Below, piece after piece: positions 28,517-40,440 of a stretch of 64,000 nt of DNA (position 1 is the stretch's first letter; each line of letters opens with the position of its first letter). The position numbers were made by a program, and so were the translations under genes. Below the pieces are notes generated by a model that saw nothing but the letters and a program-made list of their open reading frames with translations, had not been told where the DNA came from and searched no databases. The DNA is taken from contig CALMYL010000011.1 in NCBI GenBank assembly GCA_937873695.1, positions 1 through 64,000 on the forward strand, in the 5' to 3' direction. The DNA comes from an uncultured Ignavibacteria bacterium (GTDB taxonomy: Bacteria; Bacteroidota; Ignavibacteria; Tepidaquicellales; OLB5).

Positions 28517-29683
28517 ATGAAGTTCACTGTTAAGAGCAATGATCTCATCAGCGCTATAAATAAGGTTATTTCCGTCACACCAACACGCTCCACATTACCA
28601 ATTTTAAGTAATTTATTTTTCAGCCTCGAAGGCAAAGAACTCACTATCATGGGCTCTGACCTTGAAGTATATATTGAGGTAAAAATGAATGTTGATGGTA
28701 AAAGCGACGGACAGGTTGCACTGCCTGCAAAAAAACTTGAAACATTATTGCAGAATCTCTCAGGTAAAGATCTGAGCTTTGACCTGCAGAATGGTTACAA
28801 AACCATAATTAAAACTAAAGGCGGCAAATGGACCCTGACTGGCGAAGACCCCAATGACTTCCCGATGCCTGCCGAGGTTGAAGACTCCAAAGAAATTGAT
28901 ATATCAGGTGCGCTTATCACAAGATATCTTCCAAAAGCAATTCACGCTGCAAGCAATGATGAGCTTCGCAGAAGCATGAATGGCGTTTACTTTGAAATCA
29001 AAAAAGGTGAATTCAAAGTAGTAGCAACTGATGGTCACAGGCTTGTAAAAATTATTAACAGCAACTTTGATTATTCCGGCGAAAAAACTACAATGCTTGT
29101 TCCCATAAAGACATGCCAGCTTATGACCAAGCTGTTTAAAGGTAAACAGGGAAGTGACGCTGAACCTTCTGCCGAAGGCGAAGAAATTAGCGACAGCCAG
29201 AAAGTAAAAGTTTTCTTCAGTAATGAATTTCTGAGATGCTCATTTAATAATGTTACCATCAATTCCAGGTTAATTGATGATACTTTCCCGAATTATGAAT
29301 CAGTTATACCCAATGATAATGAAAAGATCCTGAAAGTCGCTAAGAACGATCTGATAGGCTCGGTAAAAAGGAGCATAATCCTTTCTGACCAGGTAACGAA
29401 TAAAACTTCATTCAGTATTTCTGAAAGCGAGCTGAAAGTAAGGGCGGCTAATAATGAATACGGCACAGACGCGGATGAAACAATTGACTGCAGTTTTACG
29501 GAAAGTGAAGAATTTGAAATAGCCTTTAACGGTAAATACCTCCTTGAAGCAATTCAGCATTTTGAAGCTGATGAATTGCTGTTTGATTTTTCAACACCGC
29601 TTAAGGCTTCGATAATAAGGCCATCTGAACAGCGTGAAAATGAAGACCTGATGATGCTTGTTATGCCTGTTAGAAATATCTGA
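28517..29683 (+). CDS. dnaN: DNA polymerase III beta sliding clamp
   Basis: Product of 388 residues. I start at the ATG at 28517 (MKFTVKSNDLI), 7 bp after GGGAGG; the frame is open from a TTG at 28505 that overlaps that ribosome binding site. Three clamp domains are present: the first with TPTRSTLPILSNLF, the second with LRRSMNGVYFE and ATDGHRL, and the third ending in LLVMPVR-like MLVMPVRNI. It tethers replicative polymerase to DNA. dnaN-recF-DUF721-gyrB is a classic order near the origin in many bacteria, but dnaA is not in the window. Confidence 0.97.
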   Translation: MKFTVKSNDLISAINKVISVTPTRSTLPILSNLFFSLEGKELTIMGSDLEVYIEVKMNVDGKSDGQVALPAKKLETLLQNLSGKDLSFDLQNGYKTIIKTKGGKWTLTGEDPNDFPMPAEVEDSKEIDISGALITRYLPKAIHAASNDELRRSMNGVYFEIKKGEFKVVATDGHRLVKIINSNFDYSGEKTTMLVPIKTCQLMTKLFKGKQGSDAEPSAEGEEISDSQKVKVFFSNEFLRCSFNNVTINSRLIDDTFPNYESVIPNDNEKILKVAKNDLIGSVKRSIILSDQVTNKTSFSISESELKVRAANNEYGTDADETIDCSFTESEEFEIAFNGKYLLEAIQHFEADELLFDFSTPLKASIIRPSEQRENEDLMMLVMPVRNI

Positions 29684-29699
29684 TAAGGTGTAAGTGGTA

Positions 29700-30868
29700 A
29701 TGATATTAGATGACCTGCTATTAGCTGATTTTAAAAATTATCACAATTGTTCTTTCTCGTTCAGCCCGAAACTGAATTTTATATACGGTGAAAACGGTAA
29801 TGGTAAAACAAACATCCTTGAATCAATTTCGATGCTTTGTTACACCAAAAGTTTTCTTATGAACTCAGAGGCTGACTGTATTAAGCACGGTGAGAATGCT
29901 TTTGAGATCACCGGCAGTTTCAGAAATCGTGTAGAAACCAAAAGCAGTGTAAAGTTCCTGTACCGCCGCGAAGAAAACTCTAAACAGATCATTTGTGATA
30001 ATGATAAAGTAACGCGTTCAAATGAATTTTTGGGGAGATTTCCTCTTGTTGTTCTTTCACCATATGATCTGAAACTTACAATGGGACTTCAGCAGGATAG
30101 AAGACGCAATTTTGATCTGCTGATATCACAAATAAGCAGAGTATATCTTAACGACCTGAGGAAGTATTCCAAGATAATCAAGCAGAAAAATTCGCTGCTG
30201 AAAGAAAATCTTGTTACAAGAAGATACTCTAACGGTGAATTGAAAGAACTTGTACGAGTGTGGAATGCTGAGTTACTTGATCTTGCAGTTAAGCTAATGA
30301 TAAGGCGGCTGGATTTTATAGAGGAGTTCAAAAGTTATATAACAGCCTGTTTCTACAGAATTGTCGGATCAAAATATGTACCGGTTATTTCATATGAAAG
30401 CGAGATACTTGATGAAAACGACCTTGCAGGCTACAGCATTGATACTTTGAAAAATAAGCTGCAAAGAGTGCTGGAAGAGAAACTTGATACTGAGATCAAA
30501 AGAGGTATATCCCTCTCCGGACCGCATAAAGATAATTACATGTTCTGCATGGATAAGGCCGGCGAAATTTTTGAAATGCGCACATCTGCGTCGCAGGGTG
30601 AGCACAAAACCTTCGTAGTAGCATTAAAACTTTCAGAGTTTGGTTATTTAAATGCGAATCTGAAACATACTAATACCGGTGAACCGGTTTTGCTGCTTGA
30701 TGACGTTTTTTCGGAACTGGATAAGAGCAGGATCAATAGAATTTCTGAGCTGATCACAGATTTTAACCAGGTGTTTGTTACCACTACGGATAAGGACCAT
30801 TTTGGGATATTGAAAGATAACTTCACCGATTCAAGAACTTTTCATATTGTAAACGGACAGGCCGAATA

Positions 30869-30869
<1 letters not shown>
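29700..30869 (+). CDS. recF: DNA replication and repair protein RecF
   Basis: Product of 389 residues from the ATG at 29700, which follows AAGGTG at good spacing; a GTG at 29694 is in frame. SMC/ABC-like ATPase: Walker A IYGENGNGKTN, the QDRRRNFD segment, signature SASQGEHKTF and Walker B LLLDDVFSELD. It loads RecA at gaps with RecO and RecR. The last base of its stop overlaps the start of the next gene. Confidence 0.95.
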
Positions 30870-33189
<2,320 letters not shown>

Positions 33190-33192
33190 TTT

Positions 33193-33876
33193 TTGAAAAA
33201 TAGAATATTTATATTTCTGGCAGCATTTATTTTTATAAATGCTGCTTTGTTTTCTCAGGGTAAAATTCCGTTTAAGAAGCATCTTGCTTTTTATACAGGG
33301 ATGGGAATTAATTACGGTATTACCCCTGAATTCAGGGATTATCTTGTAGCAAGTATTCCTTACAGTACCTCTGATAGTATCAGATCATTTAACGCCGGCG
33401 TGGAATTCCTTGGCGGATTGGAGTACGATCTTTCTGCGGATGTTTCAGCTGGCATTGATTATTCATATTACATCCGTGGACTTTCCTATGTTTATTCGCC
33501 GGCTGTGTTTGATTACACAATTACCAATCATCAGCCGTATTTGTTCGTAAATTATAATATCAGGAAACTGAAGTACCATATGAAACTCGGTGCCTCAGCG
33601 GGATATCACTTTCAGCAGCTGGATAACAAGATCAATAATTCCACTACGCTGAAATATACTTCATCGGGGCCCTCTTTGAGGGTATCAATGACATTTATGC
33701 CCAAGTTTTCTGAGAACTTCTTCATTTACCTGAATGGTTTTGGTTTTGCAAATCTGTACGGGAAACTGAAGGATGAAAACGGTGACCCGGTTACCGCGCC
33801 AAACTCAACTGTGGAAGCAGATCTGAGAGGTTATGGAGTGGGCGTAAGACTTGGTATTTTATTTAACATTAATTAA
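33193..33876 (+). CDS. Small outer membrane beta-barrel protein
   Basis: Product of 227 residues with a TTG start 3 bp after gyrB. Signal peptide MKNRIFIFLAAFIFINAALFSQ, then alternating beta strands (for example AGIDYSYYIRGLSYVYS and LGASAGYHFQ) and a glycine-rich final strand GYGVGVRLGILFNI. It looks like an OmpW/OmpA-barrel-like porin of about eight strands; no closer family is recognised. Its stop overlaps the uppP start by 1 bp, so the two are likely co-translated. A link to gyrase is not implied. Confidence 0.72.
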   Translation: MKNRIFIFLAAFIFINAALFSQGKIPFKKHLAFYTGMGINYGITPEFRDYLVASIPYSTSDSIRSFNAGVEFLGGLEYDLSADVSAGIDYSYYIRGLSYVYSPAVFDYTITNHQPYLFVNYNIRKLKYHMKLGASAGYHFQQLDNKINNSTTLKYTSSGPSLRVSMTFMPKFSENFFIYLNGFGFANLYGKLKDENGDPVTAPNSTVEADLRGYGVGVRLGILFNIN

Positions 33877-34703
33877 TGACGGAGATACTAAAAGCTATAT
33901 TACTGGGGGTTGTGCAGGGGCTGACAGAGTTCCTCCCCGTAAGCAGTACAGCTCATTTGAGGATAATTCCCTCATTCTTTGGATGGGGTGATATCGGCGC
34001 TTCTTATACGGCAGTAATTCAGGTAGGAACAATGATCGCCATTATTCTATACTTTCGCAATGACCTAATGAATATGACAAAAGCGATGCTGCTGAGCCTT
34101 AAAACTAAGGATTTTAACAGCAAAGATACACGCCTGCTTTTAATGATAATAATCGGAACTATACCGATAGTAATTGCCGGATTCCTATTGAAGGACCTTA
34201 TCAGGCATCAGTTCAGGAATATGTATATTGTCGCGGCCAGTTTAATATTCTTTTCAATTATACTAATGATAGCCGACAGAATCACCAAAAAGAAGGTTGA
34301 CCTGAACAGTATAACGTATAAAGATGGTATTATTATTGGAATATTCCAGGCTATGGCGCTGATTCCCGGTGCATCACGCTCGGGTTCAACAATTTCAGGC
34401 GCGTTTTTCAGAAATATGACCCGTGAAGATGCTGCCAGATTTTCATTCCTGTTAAGTATTCCTGCGGTATTGTTAAGCGGTGTTTACGAGCTTTTCAGTC
34501 AGCGGGCGACGCTGCTTAGCGGTGAAAGCGCTGTTCTTAGCATTGTAATTGCCACAGTTGTATCTGGAGTTGTTGGTTACTGGTCAATCTGGTTTTTACT
34601 TTCATTTATTAAAAAACACTCAATGATGCTCTTCGTTGTATACAGGGTGTTTTTTGGAATACTCATCATTGTTTTGCTGTCATTGGGTATTATTCAGAAC
34701 TAA
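33876..34703 (+). CDS. uppP: Undecaprenyl-diphosphate phosphatase
   Basis: Product of 275 residues with about eight membrane segments. Both BacA/UppP motifs are present: GVVQGLTEFLPVSSTAHL (Glu and Ser/Thr-rich loop) and ALIPGASRSGSTI (catalytic Ser/Arg region). It recycles the undecaprenyl carrier lipid for peptidoglycan and polysaccharide synthesis, and confers bacitracin tolerance in some species. Confidence 0.96.
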   Translation: MTEILKAILLGVVQGLTEFLPVSSTAHLRIIPSFFGWGDIGASYTAVIQVGTMIAIILYFRNDLMNMTKAMLLSLKTKDFNSKDTRLLLMIIIGTIPIVIAGFLLKDLIRHQFRNMYIVAASLIFFSIILMIADRITKKKVDLNSITYKDGIIIGIFQAMALIPGASRSGSTISGAFFRNMTREDAARFSFLLSIPAVLLSGVYELFSQRATLLSGESAVLSIVIATVVSGVVGYWSIWFLLSFIKKHSMMLFVVYRVFFGILIIVLLSLGIIQN

Positions 34704-34744
34704 AAAACATAATTTAAAATATATACAGAAAGGAATTTAGACTA

Positions 34745-35467
34745 ATGAAACTAACTGCAATAAAATTAATGCTGTTACCGGCATTTATCTTAAGCTTTTT
34801 TGCATTCGTTTGCGGAGATAGTAAAACTGATCAAACAGAGGTGAAGAAACAGGATAATACTACTCAGCAGCAAACACAGCAGCAGAACACACAAACACAA
34901 AATACTCAACAGAAAACAGACAGTATGACGACTAAAACAGATTCGACCGATTCAAAAGATAAAAAAGATTCCAAGGAATCAAACACAGTGATTCTGAAAA
35001 CCAGCATGGGTGATATTGAAATTGAACTTAACGAAAAAGATGCCCCCCAGCACGTAGCAAACTTCAAAAAGCTTGTTAAATCAGGTTTTTACGAAGGAAC
35101 AACATTTCACAGGGTAATTCCCGGATTTATGATCCAGGGCGGTGACCCCAATTCAAAAGATAGCGACAGATCAAATGACGGACAGGGCGGACCCGGCTAC
35201 ACAATACCCGCAGAAATCAAAGCAGGACATGTAAAAGGCTCAATAGCCGGCGCAAGACTTGGTGATGCTGTAAATCCCAAAAAGGAATCAAGCGGAAGCC
35301 AGTTCTACATTGTTACAGGCGAAGCTTCTCATCTTGACGGTCAGTATACAGTTTACGGAAAAGTAACAAAGGGTATGGATGTTGCTTTAAAGATAGAAAA
35401 TGTTAAAAGAGATGAAAGGGATAACCCTATCGAAAAAGTAGTTATCCAGAAAGTTTCATTTAAATAG
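34745..35467 (+). CDS. Exported cyclophilin-type peptidyl-prolyl isomerase, probable lipoprotein
   Basis: Product of 240 residues. A hydrophobic N-terminus ends at FAFVCGDSK; the Cys at residue 23 could be a lipidation site, though the box is imperfect. Residues about 30-75 are a Gln/Thr/Lys/Asp-rich linker. The cyclophilin domain follows: TFHRVIPGFMIQGGDPN, GSQFYIVTG and LDGQYTVYGKV (the family's FHRVI and F.I motifs). It would assist folding of envelope proteins in the periplasm. Confidence 0.88.
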   Translation: MKLTAIKLMLLPAFILSFFAFVCGDSKTDQTEVKKQDNTTQQQTQQQNTQTQNTQQKTDSMTTKTDSTDSKDKKDSKESNTVILKTSMGDIEIELNEKDAPQHVANFKKLVKSGFYEGTTFHRVIPGFMIQGGDPNSKDSDRSNDGQGGPGYTIPAEIKAGHVKGSIAGARLGDAVNPKKESSGSQFYIVTGEASHLDGQYTVYGKVTKGMDVALKIENVKRDERDNPIEKVVIQKVSFK

Positions 35468-35484
35468 TAAAGAAGTTAAGAATT

Positions 35485-36486
35485 ATGCGTACATTTCTCG
35501 ATTTCAGGAAAGAAATATCTTCAGGAAAGATGAGGAATGTGTATTATGTTGCCTCGGTAGATAATTATTTTCTGCTGAAGGCAGGCGAAATTTTAAGGGA
35601 GAAGTTGTTCGGCTCAAAAGAAAGCAAAGAGAACTTCTTCCTTAAATATGCCGATGAAACCCCAATGCAGGAGTTGTTCGATCTTACCGGCGGCGGAGCT
35701 TCGCTTTTTTCATCGCAAAAGCTTGTAATAGTTAAACGATGCGAAAAGTATTCCCGGAAGATGAGCGAATTTATTGATCATACAAAAAAAATATCAGAGG
35801 ATTCATACGTGCTGTACGCTTTTGATACATCCTTTGTTATCGAAAAAAAGCTGGATCAGGCAAAGGACATCGAATTCTATGATTTTTCGGAGCTTCCGCA
35901 AAGAGAGCTGTATGACTGGGCTAAACAGGAATTTGGCTCGCGGGGAATAATGATAGATACAGACGCGCTTGATCTTTTCATAACCTCAATACCATCTTCG
36001 TTTGACCTTTTAAGCTCTGAAATAGAGAAGGTTAGCAATTATGACTTTGAAGGTAAAGAGCCCCTATTAACAAAGGAGATAATCCTGCAGTTCATAGGAT
36101 ATGACAGGGATTACAGCCCTGAAGAACTGATGGTTTCCATTGTAAAAAAGGACCAAAACAGGGCTTTTACTATCCTCAATAATTTGCTTAATACAAAAGG
36201 TTTAAATGAAGTATATTTGCTTTCGTTAATCAGCAATTATTATATGGATATGCTTTCTTTTAAATCCCGGGGTGTTGATTCAATGGATAGCAGAATGATC
36301 TATCAGAAGTATAAGATTTGGGGAGACCGTGTAAAATTCGCTAAAAATTACCATAAATCACTTAATATCAGTGCATTAGAGTCGAGTTTTGAGAAGATCA
36401 TAGATACAGATAAGAAGCTGAAAACAAGTATGCTAGATCCCAAAATATTATTGACATCCCTTGTAGATGAGCTTATAAATGCTTAA
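35485..36486 (+). CDS. holA: DNA polymerase III subunit delta
   Basis: Product of 333 residues. It fits HolA/DnaX-like delta: residues with YFLLKAGEILREKLFG near the start, LFSSQKLVIVKRCEKY, then the C-terminal collar domain with LYLLSLISNYYMDML-like helices. Delta opens the beta clamp during loading. Sequence identity in this family is low, so the call rests on length and overall pattern. Confidence 0.8.
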   Translation: MRTFLDFRKEISSGKMRNVYYVASVDNYFLLKAGEILREKLFGSKESKENFFLKYADETPMQELFDLTGGGASLFSSQKLVIVKRCEKYSRKMSEFIDHTKKISEDSYVLYAFDTSFVIEKKLDQAKDIEFYDFSELPQRELYDWAKQEFGSRGIMIDTDALDLFITSIPSSFDLLSSEIEKVSNYDFEGKEPLLTKEIILQFIGYDRDYSPEELMVSIVKKDQNRAFTILNNLLNTKGLNEVYLLSLISNYYMDMLSFKSRGVDSMDSRMIYQKYKIWGDRVKFAKNYHKSLNISALESSFEKIIDTDKKLKTSMLDPKILLTSLVDELINA

Positions 36487-36541
36487 TTTTTGTAGAACCG
36501 GAACAAAAAACCAATTTTTTCGTTAAATTAATAGGGTACAG

Positions 36542-37147
36542 ATGGCGCCTTCGAAAGAAGGAATAAATACTAAGAGACTGACTGATGAAGAACTGATCTT
36601 CAATTTTCAGGAAGGCGATATTACCGCCTACAATGAAATAGTTGCCAGGTATAAAGACAGGCTTACAAACTATATATACCGCTATGTTGGCAGCTATGAT
36701 GAATGTGATGATATTGTTCAGGATACGTTCGTGAAAGTATATACGTCTAAACATCTGTACAAAGAGATCGCTAAGTTTTCGACATGGATATATACCATTG
36801 CCATAAACCTGGCGAAAACAAAGTTAGTTAAAGCACAGAAGTACAAAACATTTTCTATAAGCGATGTATATGATGACGAGAACAAGGATTTTGACCTGCC
36901 CGATGAAGCATACGGCGGACCCGAAGTTGACGCAAATTCAAAATTTTTAAGCGCACATATTCAGAAGGCGCTGGATAAAATAAACGAGAATTACAGGGAG
37001 CTTGTTATACTGAGAGATATAGAAGATTTTTCATATGAAGAAATTGTAGATATGACAGGATTACCGATGGGTACAGTTAAATCAAGGATCAACAGGGGCA
37101 GAGAGAAGCTGCAGGAGCTCCTGAAAGATATTTACAAAGAAGAATAA
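36542..37147 (+). CDS. ECF RNA polymerase sigma factor
   Basis: Product of 201 residues. Region 2: FQEGDITAYNEIVARYKDR and YDECDDIVQDTFVKVY; region 4: YRELVILRDIEDFSYEEI and MTGLPMGTVKSRINRGREKL. A sigma-70 family group 4 (RpoE/SigW-like) factor. The following gene encodes a single-pass membrane protein at a spacing of 36 bp, likely its regulator. No target promoter motif could be identified. Confidence 0.92.
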   Translation: MAPSKEGINTKRLTDEELIFNFQEGDITAYNEIVARYKDRLTNYIYRYVGSYDECDDIVQDTFVKVYTSKHLYKEIAKFSTWIYTIAINLAKTKLVKAQKYKTFSISDVYDDENKDFDLPDEAYGGPEVDANSKFLSAHIQKALDKINENYRELVILRDIEDFSYEEIVDMTGLPMGTVKSRINRGREKLQELLKDIYKEE

Positions 37148-37183
37148 AACAGGATCGACCATCTCCTTTAAAGGAGGAAAACA

Positions 37184-38098
37184 ATGTTACAGGAAGACGA
37201 AAAATATAAAGCTTTAAGAGATCAGCTCAGAACGCTGCCGCGTGTAAAAGCAAAGCAGGATTTTGAGGACCGTCTTTTGCGAAGGATCAGGGAAGCTGAA
37301 GCCCCGGCTGTTAAGCTTTCAGGGGCAGTATCGCAGCCGGTGATAAAACATCAGCCTGCCCGGAAAAGCTGGTTTGAAAGTCTTTTCAGGCCTTCTTTAG
37401 TACCTGCGCTGGGCTTAACGGTAGTACTGCTTGTTGCGGTCGTTGTTTATTTTGGATACTTCTCGAAACTGAACCAAAGCGATACATCGAATACGGAGCA
37501 GTTTGTGTCATCTACTAATCAGGGCGACCTGATAATCTACATGAAAAAAGACGGCGAAGATATAAGCAGCAATTATCCGAAGGAGTACAGCGCGGTAAAT
37601 CCCGAAGATACCAGGAGCGGTGATTATGCTCCTTCGCCCACCGAAACATCTACTGACTTTTTTGCTAAGCCGGATCCGGGAAGAACTATTGCGCCGGAAT
37701 TGAAGCCTGACAGGGTAAGCGAAGAACAGAGGATCGAAATGCAGCGCTCAGTTGATCTTGATAAAGACAAGGGCGTTGATGTTAAAGGCGAAAGAAAAAG
37801 TGACGATGGGATAATGAAGAAGGAATCAAAAAGTGATTTTAAGACCGAAACGAAAGGTGAAATGAAGAAAGACGTCAATCAGCCGAAAAAGAAAGTTTCT
37901 GATGAGAAAAAGAATATTTTGATCGATGAGGAATCGCCTAATGTGAACCAGGAACAGAAAGTGAAGGATAAGTTTGAAGGCAATCTGAGCAATGAAGATG
38001 AAACCGGAAACAGAATAAGCCGGGCAACGAAAAAAGACTCTACAAAAAATAAATCTGAAAGCGAAGCTGATGAAAAGGAAACGATCCGGCAGAAATAA
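37184..38098 (+). CDS. Probable membrane regulator of the ECF sigma factor
   Basis: Product of 304 residues; strong AGGAGG ribosome binding site. About 65 cytoplasmic N-terminal residues (KYKALRDQLRTLPRVKAKQDFEDRLLRRI), one membrane segment near residues 70-93, then about 210 residues of very charged, low-complexity sequence rich in Lys, Glu, Asp and Ser. No zinc anti-sigma motif (HxxxCxxC) is visible. The position after the sigma gene and the topology suggest an anti-sigma or sigma-associated role, but this is inference; the family is not recognised. Confidence 0.6.
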   Translation: MLQEDEKYKALRDQLRTLPRVKAKQDFEDRLLRRIREAEAPAVKLSGAVSQPVIKHQPARKSWFESLFRPSLVPALGLTVVLLVAVVVYFGYFSKLNQSDTSNTEQFVSSTNQGDLIIYMKKDGEDISSNYPKEYSAVNPEDTRSGDYAPSPTETSTDFFAKPDPGRTIAPELKPDRVSEEQRIEMQRSVDLDKDKGVDVKGERKSDDGIMKKESKSDFKTETKGEMKKDVNQPKKKVSDEKKNILIDEESPNVNQEQKVKDKFEGNLSNEDETGNRISRATKKDSTKNKSESEADEKETIRQK

Positions 38099-38125
38099 GA
38101 TTTGATCTAAACGATTATCCCAAAT

Positions 38126-38157
38126 AAAAAAAGGATACTTGAAAAAGTATCCTTTTT
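38126..38157. terminator. Bidirectional terminator between the sigma operon and clpP
   Basis: AAAAAGGATACTT / AAGTATCCTTTTT stem with a GAAA loop. It has A and T runs on both sides and lies between converging genes, so it can serve both strands. Confidence 0.85.
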
Positions 38158-38178
38158 GTTTTATATAAATGAATAGTA

Positions 38179-38838
38179 TTATTTTTTATCAATAATTCTT
38201 TTTTCAAGGATGTTATCAATAAGACCGTATTCCTTTGCTTCTTCAGCCGACATGAAATTATCACGGTCGCAATCACGTTTAATTGTTTCAAAATCCTTTC
38301 CTGTATGCCTTGAAAGAATGTTATACAATGCATCACGCGTCTTTATCATTTCCTTTGTGTATATCTCAATATCAGTAGCCTGACCCTGTGTGCCGCCCAA
38401 AGGCTGATGTATCATGATCTTTGAATGGGGAAGAGATGTCCTTTTACCGCTTGTACCTCCAGCAAGAAGAACAGCGCCCATTGATGCTGCCATTCCGGTG
38501 CAAATAGTGGCTACATTAGGCTTAATGTACTGCATTGTATCATATATAGCCAATCCCGCGCTAACGCTGCCGCCCGGAGAGTTAATGTATACCATTACAT
38601 CTTTATCGGCATCTTCTGATTCAAGGAAAAGCAGCTGCGCAATAACAAGACTTGCAGTATGGTCATCCACCGGGAAGCCAAGGAAAATTATTCTTTCCCT
38701 TAGCAGCCTTGAGTAAATATCCATGCCTCTTTCGCCCCTGGCAGTCTGCTCAACCACCATAGGTACTAACTGATTTGTAACATTGAGGCCTTTTTCAATT
38801 TCCAGCTTATTGCCGGATATTATTTTCTGATAATTCAT
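38179..38838 (-). CDS. clpP: ATP-dependent Clp protease proteolytic subunit
   Basis: Product of 219 residues. The serine protease triad is visible: Ser119 in GMAASMGA, His144 in MIHQPLGG and Asp193 in [15 protein letters not shown]. It forms the barrel protease that works with ClpX or ClpA/C. It follows tig by 59 bp in the common tig-clpP arrangement; clpX, which often comes next, is not there. Confidence 0.97.
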   Translation of the reverse strand: MNYQKIISGNKLEIEKGLNVTNQLVPMVVEQTARGERGMDIYSRLLRERIIFLGFPVDDHTASLVIAQLLFLESEDADKDVMVYINSPGGSVSAGLAIYDTMQYIKPNVATICTGMAASMGAVLLAGGTSGKRTSLPHSKIMIHQPLGGTQGQATDIEIYTKEMIKTRDALYNILSRHTGKDFETIKRDCDRDNFMSAEEAKEYGLIDNILEKRIIDKK

Positions 38839-38897
38839 TTATTTCCTCTTAATTATGAAATTTTCTAAATTCCCGGTGAAAACAAGTGTACATTTGC

Positions 38898-40292
38898 TTA
38901 TTCAGCTTTTTTCTTCCTCGGTTTCTTTGGTTTTGCTTCTTTCCTGGTTTCTTTTGCTTCATGGTCATGGTCATGGTCGTGGTCGTGATCATGGTCGTGA
39001 TCATGGTCGTGATCATGGTCATCGTGTGAATGATCGTGTTTTTCAACATCATTTATCTTTGCATTTTCTATCAGGAAGTTCATCAGTTTATCATCAAGCA
39101 CCCTGTATTTAACATCAGGATTGTTTTCGTAAACACTCTTTATTTTATCAACCGGAAGGTTATATTTCTTCGCATCAGCTTCAATTACCGGTTCAATATC
39201 CTTATCGGTAACTTCCATTTTCTCTGCTTCAATTATCTTATCCCTTATGAGATACCATTTTACCTGCAGAATAGCATCGACCCGTTTCTGCTTCCTGTAT
39301 TCCTCTTCATCAAATTCCTTCGGAAGCTGGCGTTTGGGGCTCTGGTTCTTTACATCTTCTATGTATGAATTAAGGATATTCTCAACCAGCGCATCCGGAG
39401 CTGTAACATCATTTAATTTAATCAATTCATTAACAATATTGTTCCTTATTTCCTGGTCGCCAATGTTTTTATAGATACCTTCAAGGTCATTTTTCACTTT
39501 TTCCCTGAATGCTTCAATAGTTTTTATCTCATCATCCTTATAAATATTCTTAAAGAACTCTTCATTCAGCTCAGGGAAGATAACTTTTTCAACTTTTTTG
39601 CAAAGAACCTTATACTTTTCTGTTTTTCCTTCTTCCTGCGCAGGCAGGTTAAGTATTCTTTCTTCACCTACAGCAACTTCTTCAAGCTGTTCTTTAAACT
39701 CCTTATTAATCTGCGGGTCGTTCAGGTAAAATCTAACGTCTTTATCACCCTGACCTATTATTTCAATACCCGTTTCATCAAGCTTCTGTACATCCATTGT
39801 AATCGTGAATTCATCACCGTCAGCTTTAGGGGCCTCTTCATATGTGACGTGTTTGGACTGCAGATATTTTACTTCATCATCAATCATCTTTTCGTCTACA
39901 TTATGTATTGTCCTGTTTACTTCAACGGCTTTATATTCAGCAAGCTCAAAATCAGGTCTCGTTTCATATTTTATCTTAAATTTGAAGATCTGTTTTGCCT
40001 CATAATCCATATCAACCATTTGTGCTTCGCCAAGCGGCTGAACCTTGTTCTCATCCAGATAATTCTTGTACACTTCGTTTGCTACATCTTCCAGCGAAGC
40101 CTGTTCAATCATATCGCCGTACATGCGTTTTATCATTGATACCGGCGCTTTTCCTTTGCGAAAACCTGGGATTTCAGCCTTTTTTTGATATTTTTGGAAT
40201 GCCTTTTCAAAGTGGGGAGCCAAATCAGCGTATGTTAATTCAAACTCGACTTCCTGTTTTACCGCGTCAATTTTATTTACCTTAAATTCCAT
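38898..40292 (-). CDS. tig: Trigger factor with a His-Asp metal-binding-like tail
   Basis: Product of 464 residues. The ribosome-binding N-terminal domain contains the FRKGKAPVSMIKRMYG signature (a variant of the usual GFRxGKxP motif that docks on L23), followed by the FKBP-type domain and helical arms with EAEKMEVTDKDI. After the usual end comes a tail: residues about 419-444 alternate His and Asp (roughly thirteen His), then a Lys-rich end. SlyD, another FKBP chaperone, has a His-rich nickel-binding tail, so metal binding is a plausible inference. A good promoter lies just upstream. Confidence 0.94.
   Translation of the reverse strand: MEFKVNKIDAVKQEVEFELTYADLAPHFEKAFQKYQKKAEIPGFRKGKAPVSMIKRMYGDMIEQASLEDVANEVYKNYLDENKVQPLGEAQMVDMDYEAKQIFKFKIKYETRPDFELAEYKAVEVNRTIHNVDEKMIDDEVKYLQSKHVTYEEAPKADGDEFTITMDVQKLDETGIEIIGQGDKDVRFYLNDPQINKEFKEQLEEVAVGEERILNLPAQEEGKTEKYKVLCKKVEKVIFPELNEEFFKNIYKDDEIKTIEAFREKVKNDLEGIYKNIGDQEIRNNIVNELIKLNDVTAPDALVENILNSYIEDVKNQSPKRQLPKEFDEEEYRKQKRVDAILQVKWYLIRDKIIEAEKMEVTDKDIEPVIEADAKKYNLPVDKIKSVYENNPDVKYRVLDDKLMNFLIENAKINDVEKHDHSHDDHDHDHDHDHDHDHDHDHDHEAKETRKEAKPKKPRKKKAE
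38961..39038. repeat. Short tandem repeat encoding the His-Asp tail of trigger factor
   Basis: Repeats of a 6-bp unit (GGTCAT / GATCGT variants on the plus strand) translate as alternating Asp and His on the minus strand. Such arrays can expand or shrink by slippage, always in frame because the unit is 6 bp. Confidence 0.85.
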
Positions 40293-40312
40293 ATTTATAA
40301 ATTAGTTATCGG

Positions 40313-40343
40313 CAAATATAGCTTTATTTAGATTTTCGTTCAA
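40313..40343 (-). promoter_or_regulatory. Promoter of tig-clpP
   Basis: On the minus strand TTG, 20 bp, TATATTTG: exact match to the TTG-N20-TAnnTTTG pattern. Expected start of transcription about 14 nt before the tig ATG. Confidence 0.75.
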
Positions 40344-40440
40344 TGCACTCTTTTTTGTCACTGCACTGTAAACTATTACAGCAATCGAAGCCCATTATTG
40401 TGTAGTTTATTCTTCATTTTATGAATAAATTTGCAGTAAT

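Noticed and set aside
38961-39038. Possible CRISPR-like or non-coding tandem repeat
   Set aside because: The repeat is 6 bp, lies inside the trigger factor reading frame and encodes His-Asp; no spacers exist.
40426-40433. TAAATTTG before anmK as a promoter
   Set aside because: There is no TTG at 19-20 bp upstream, and the element is only 8 bp from the ATG.
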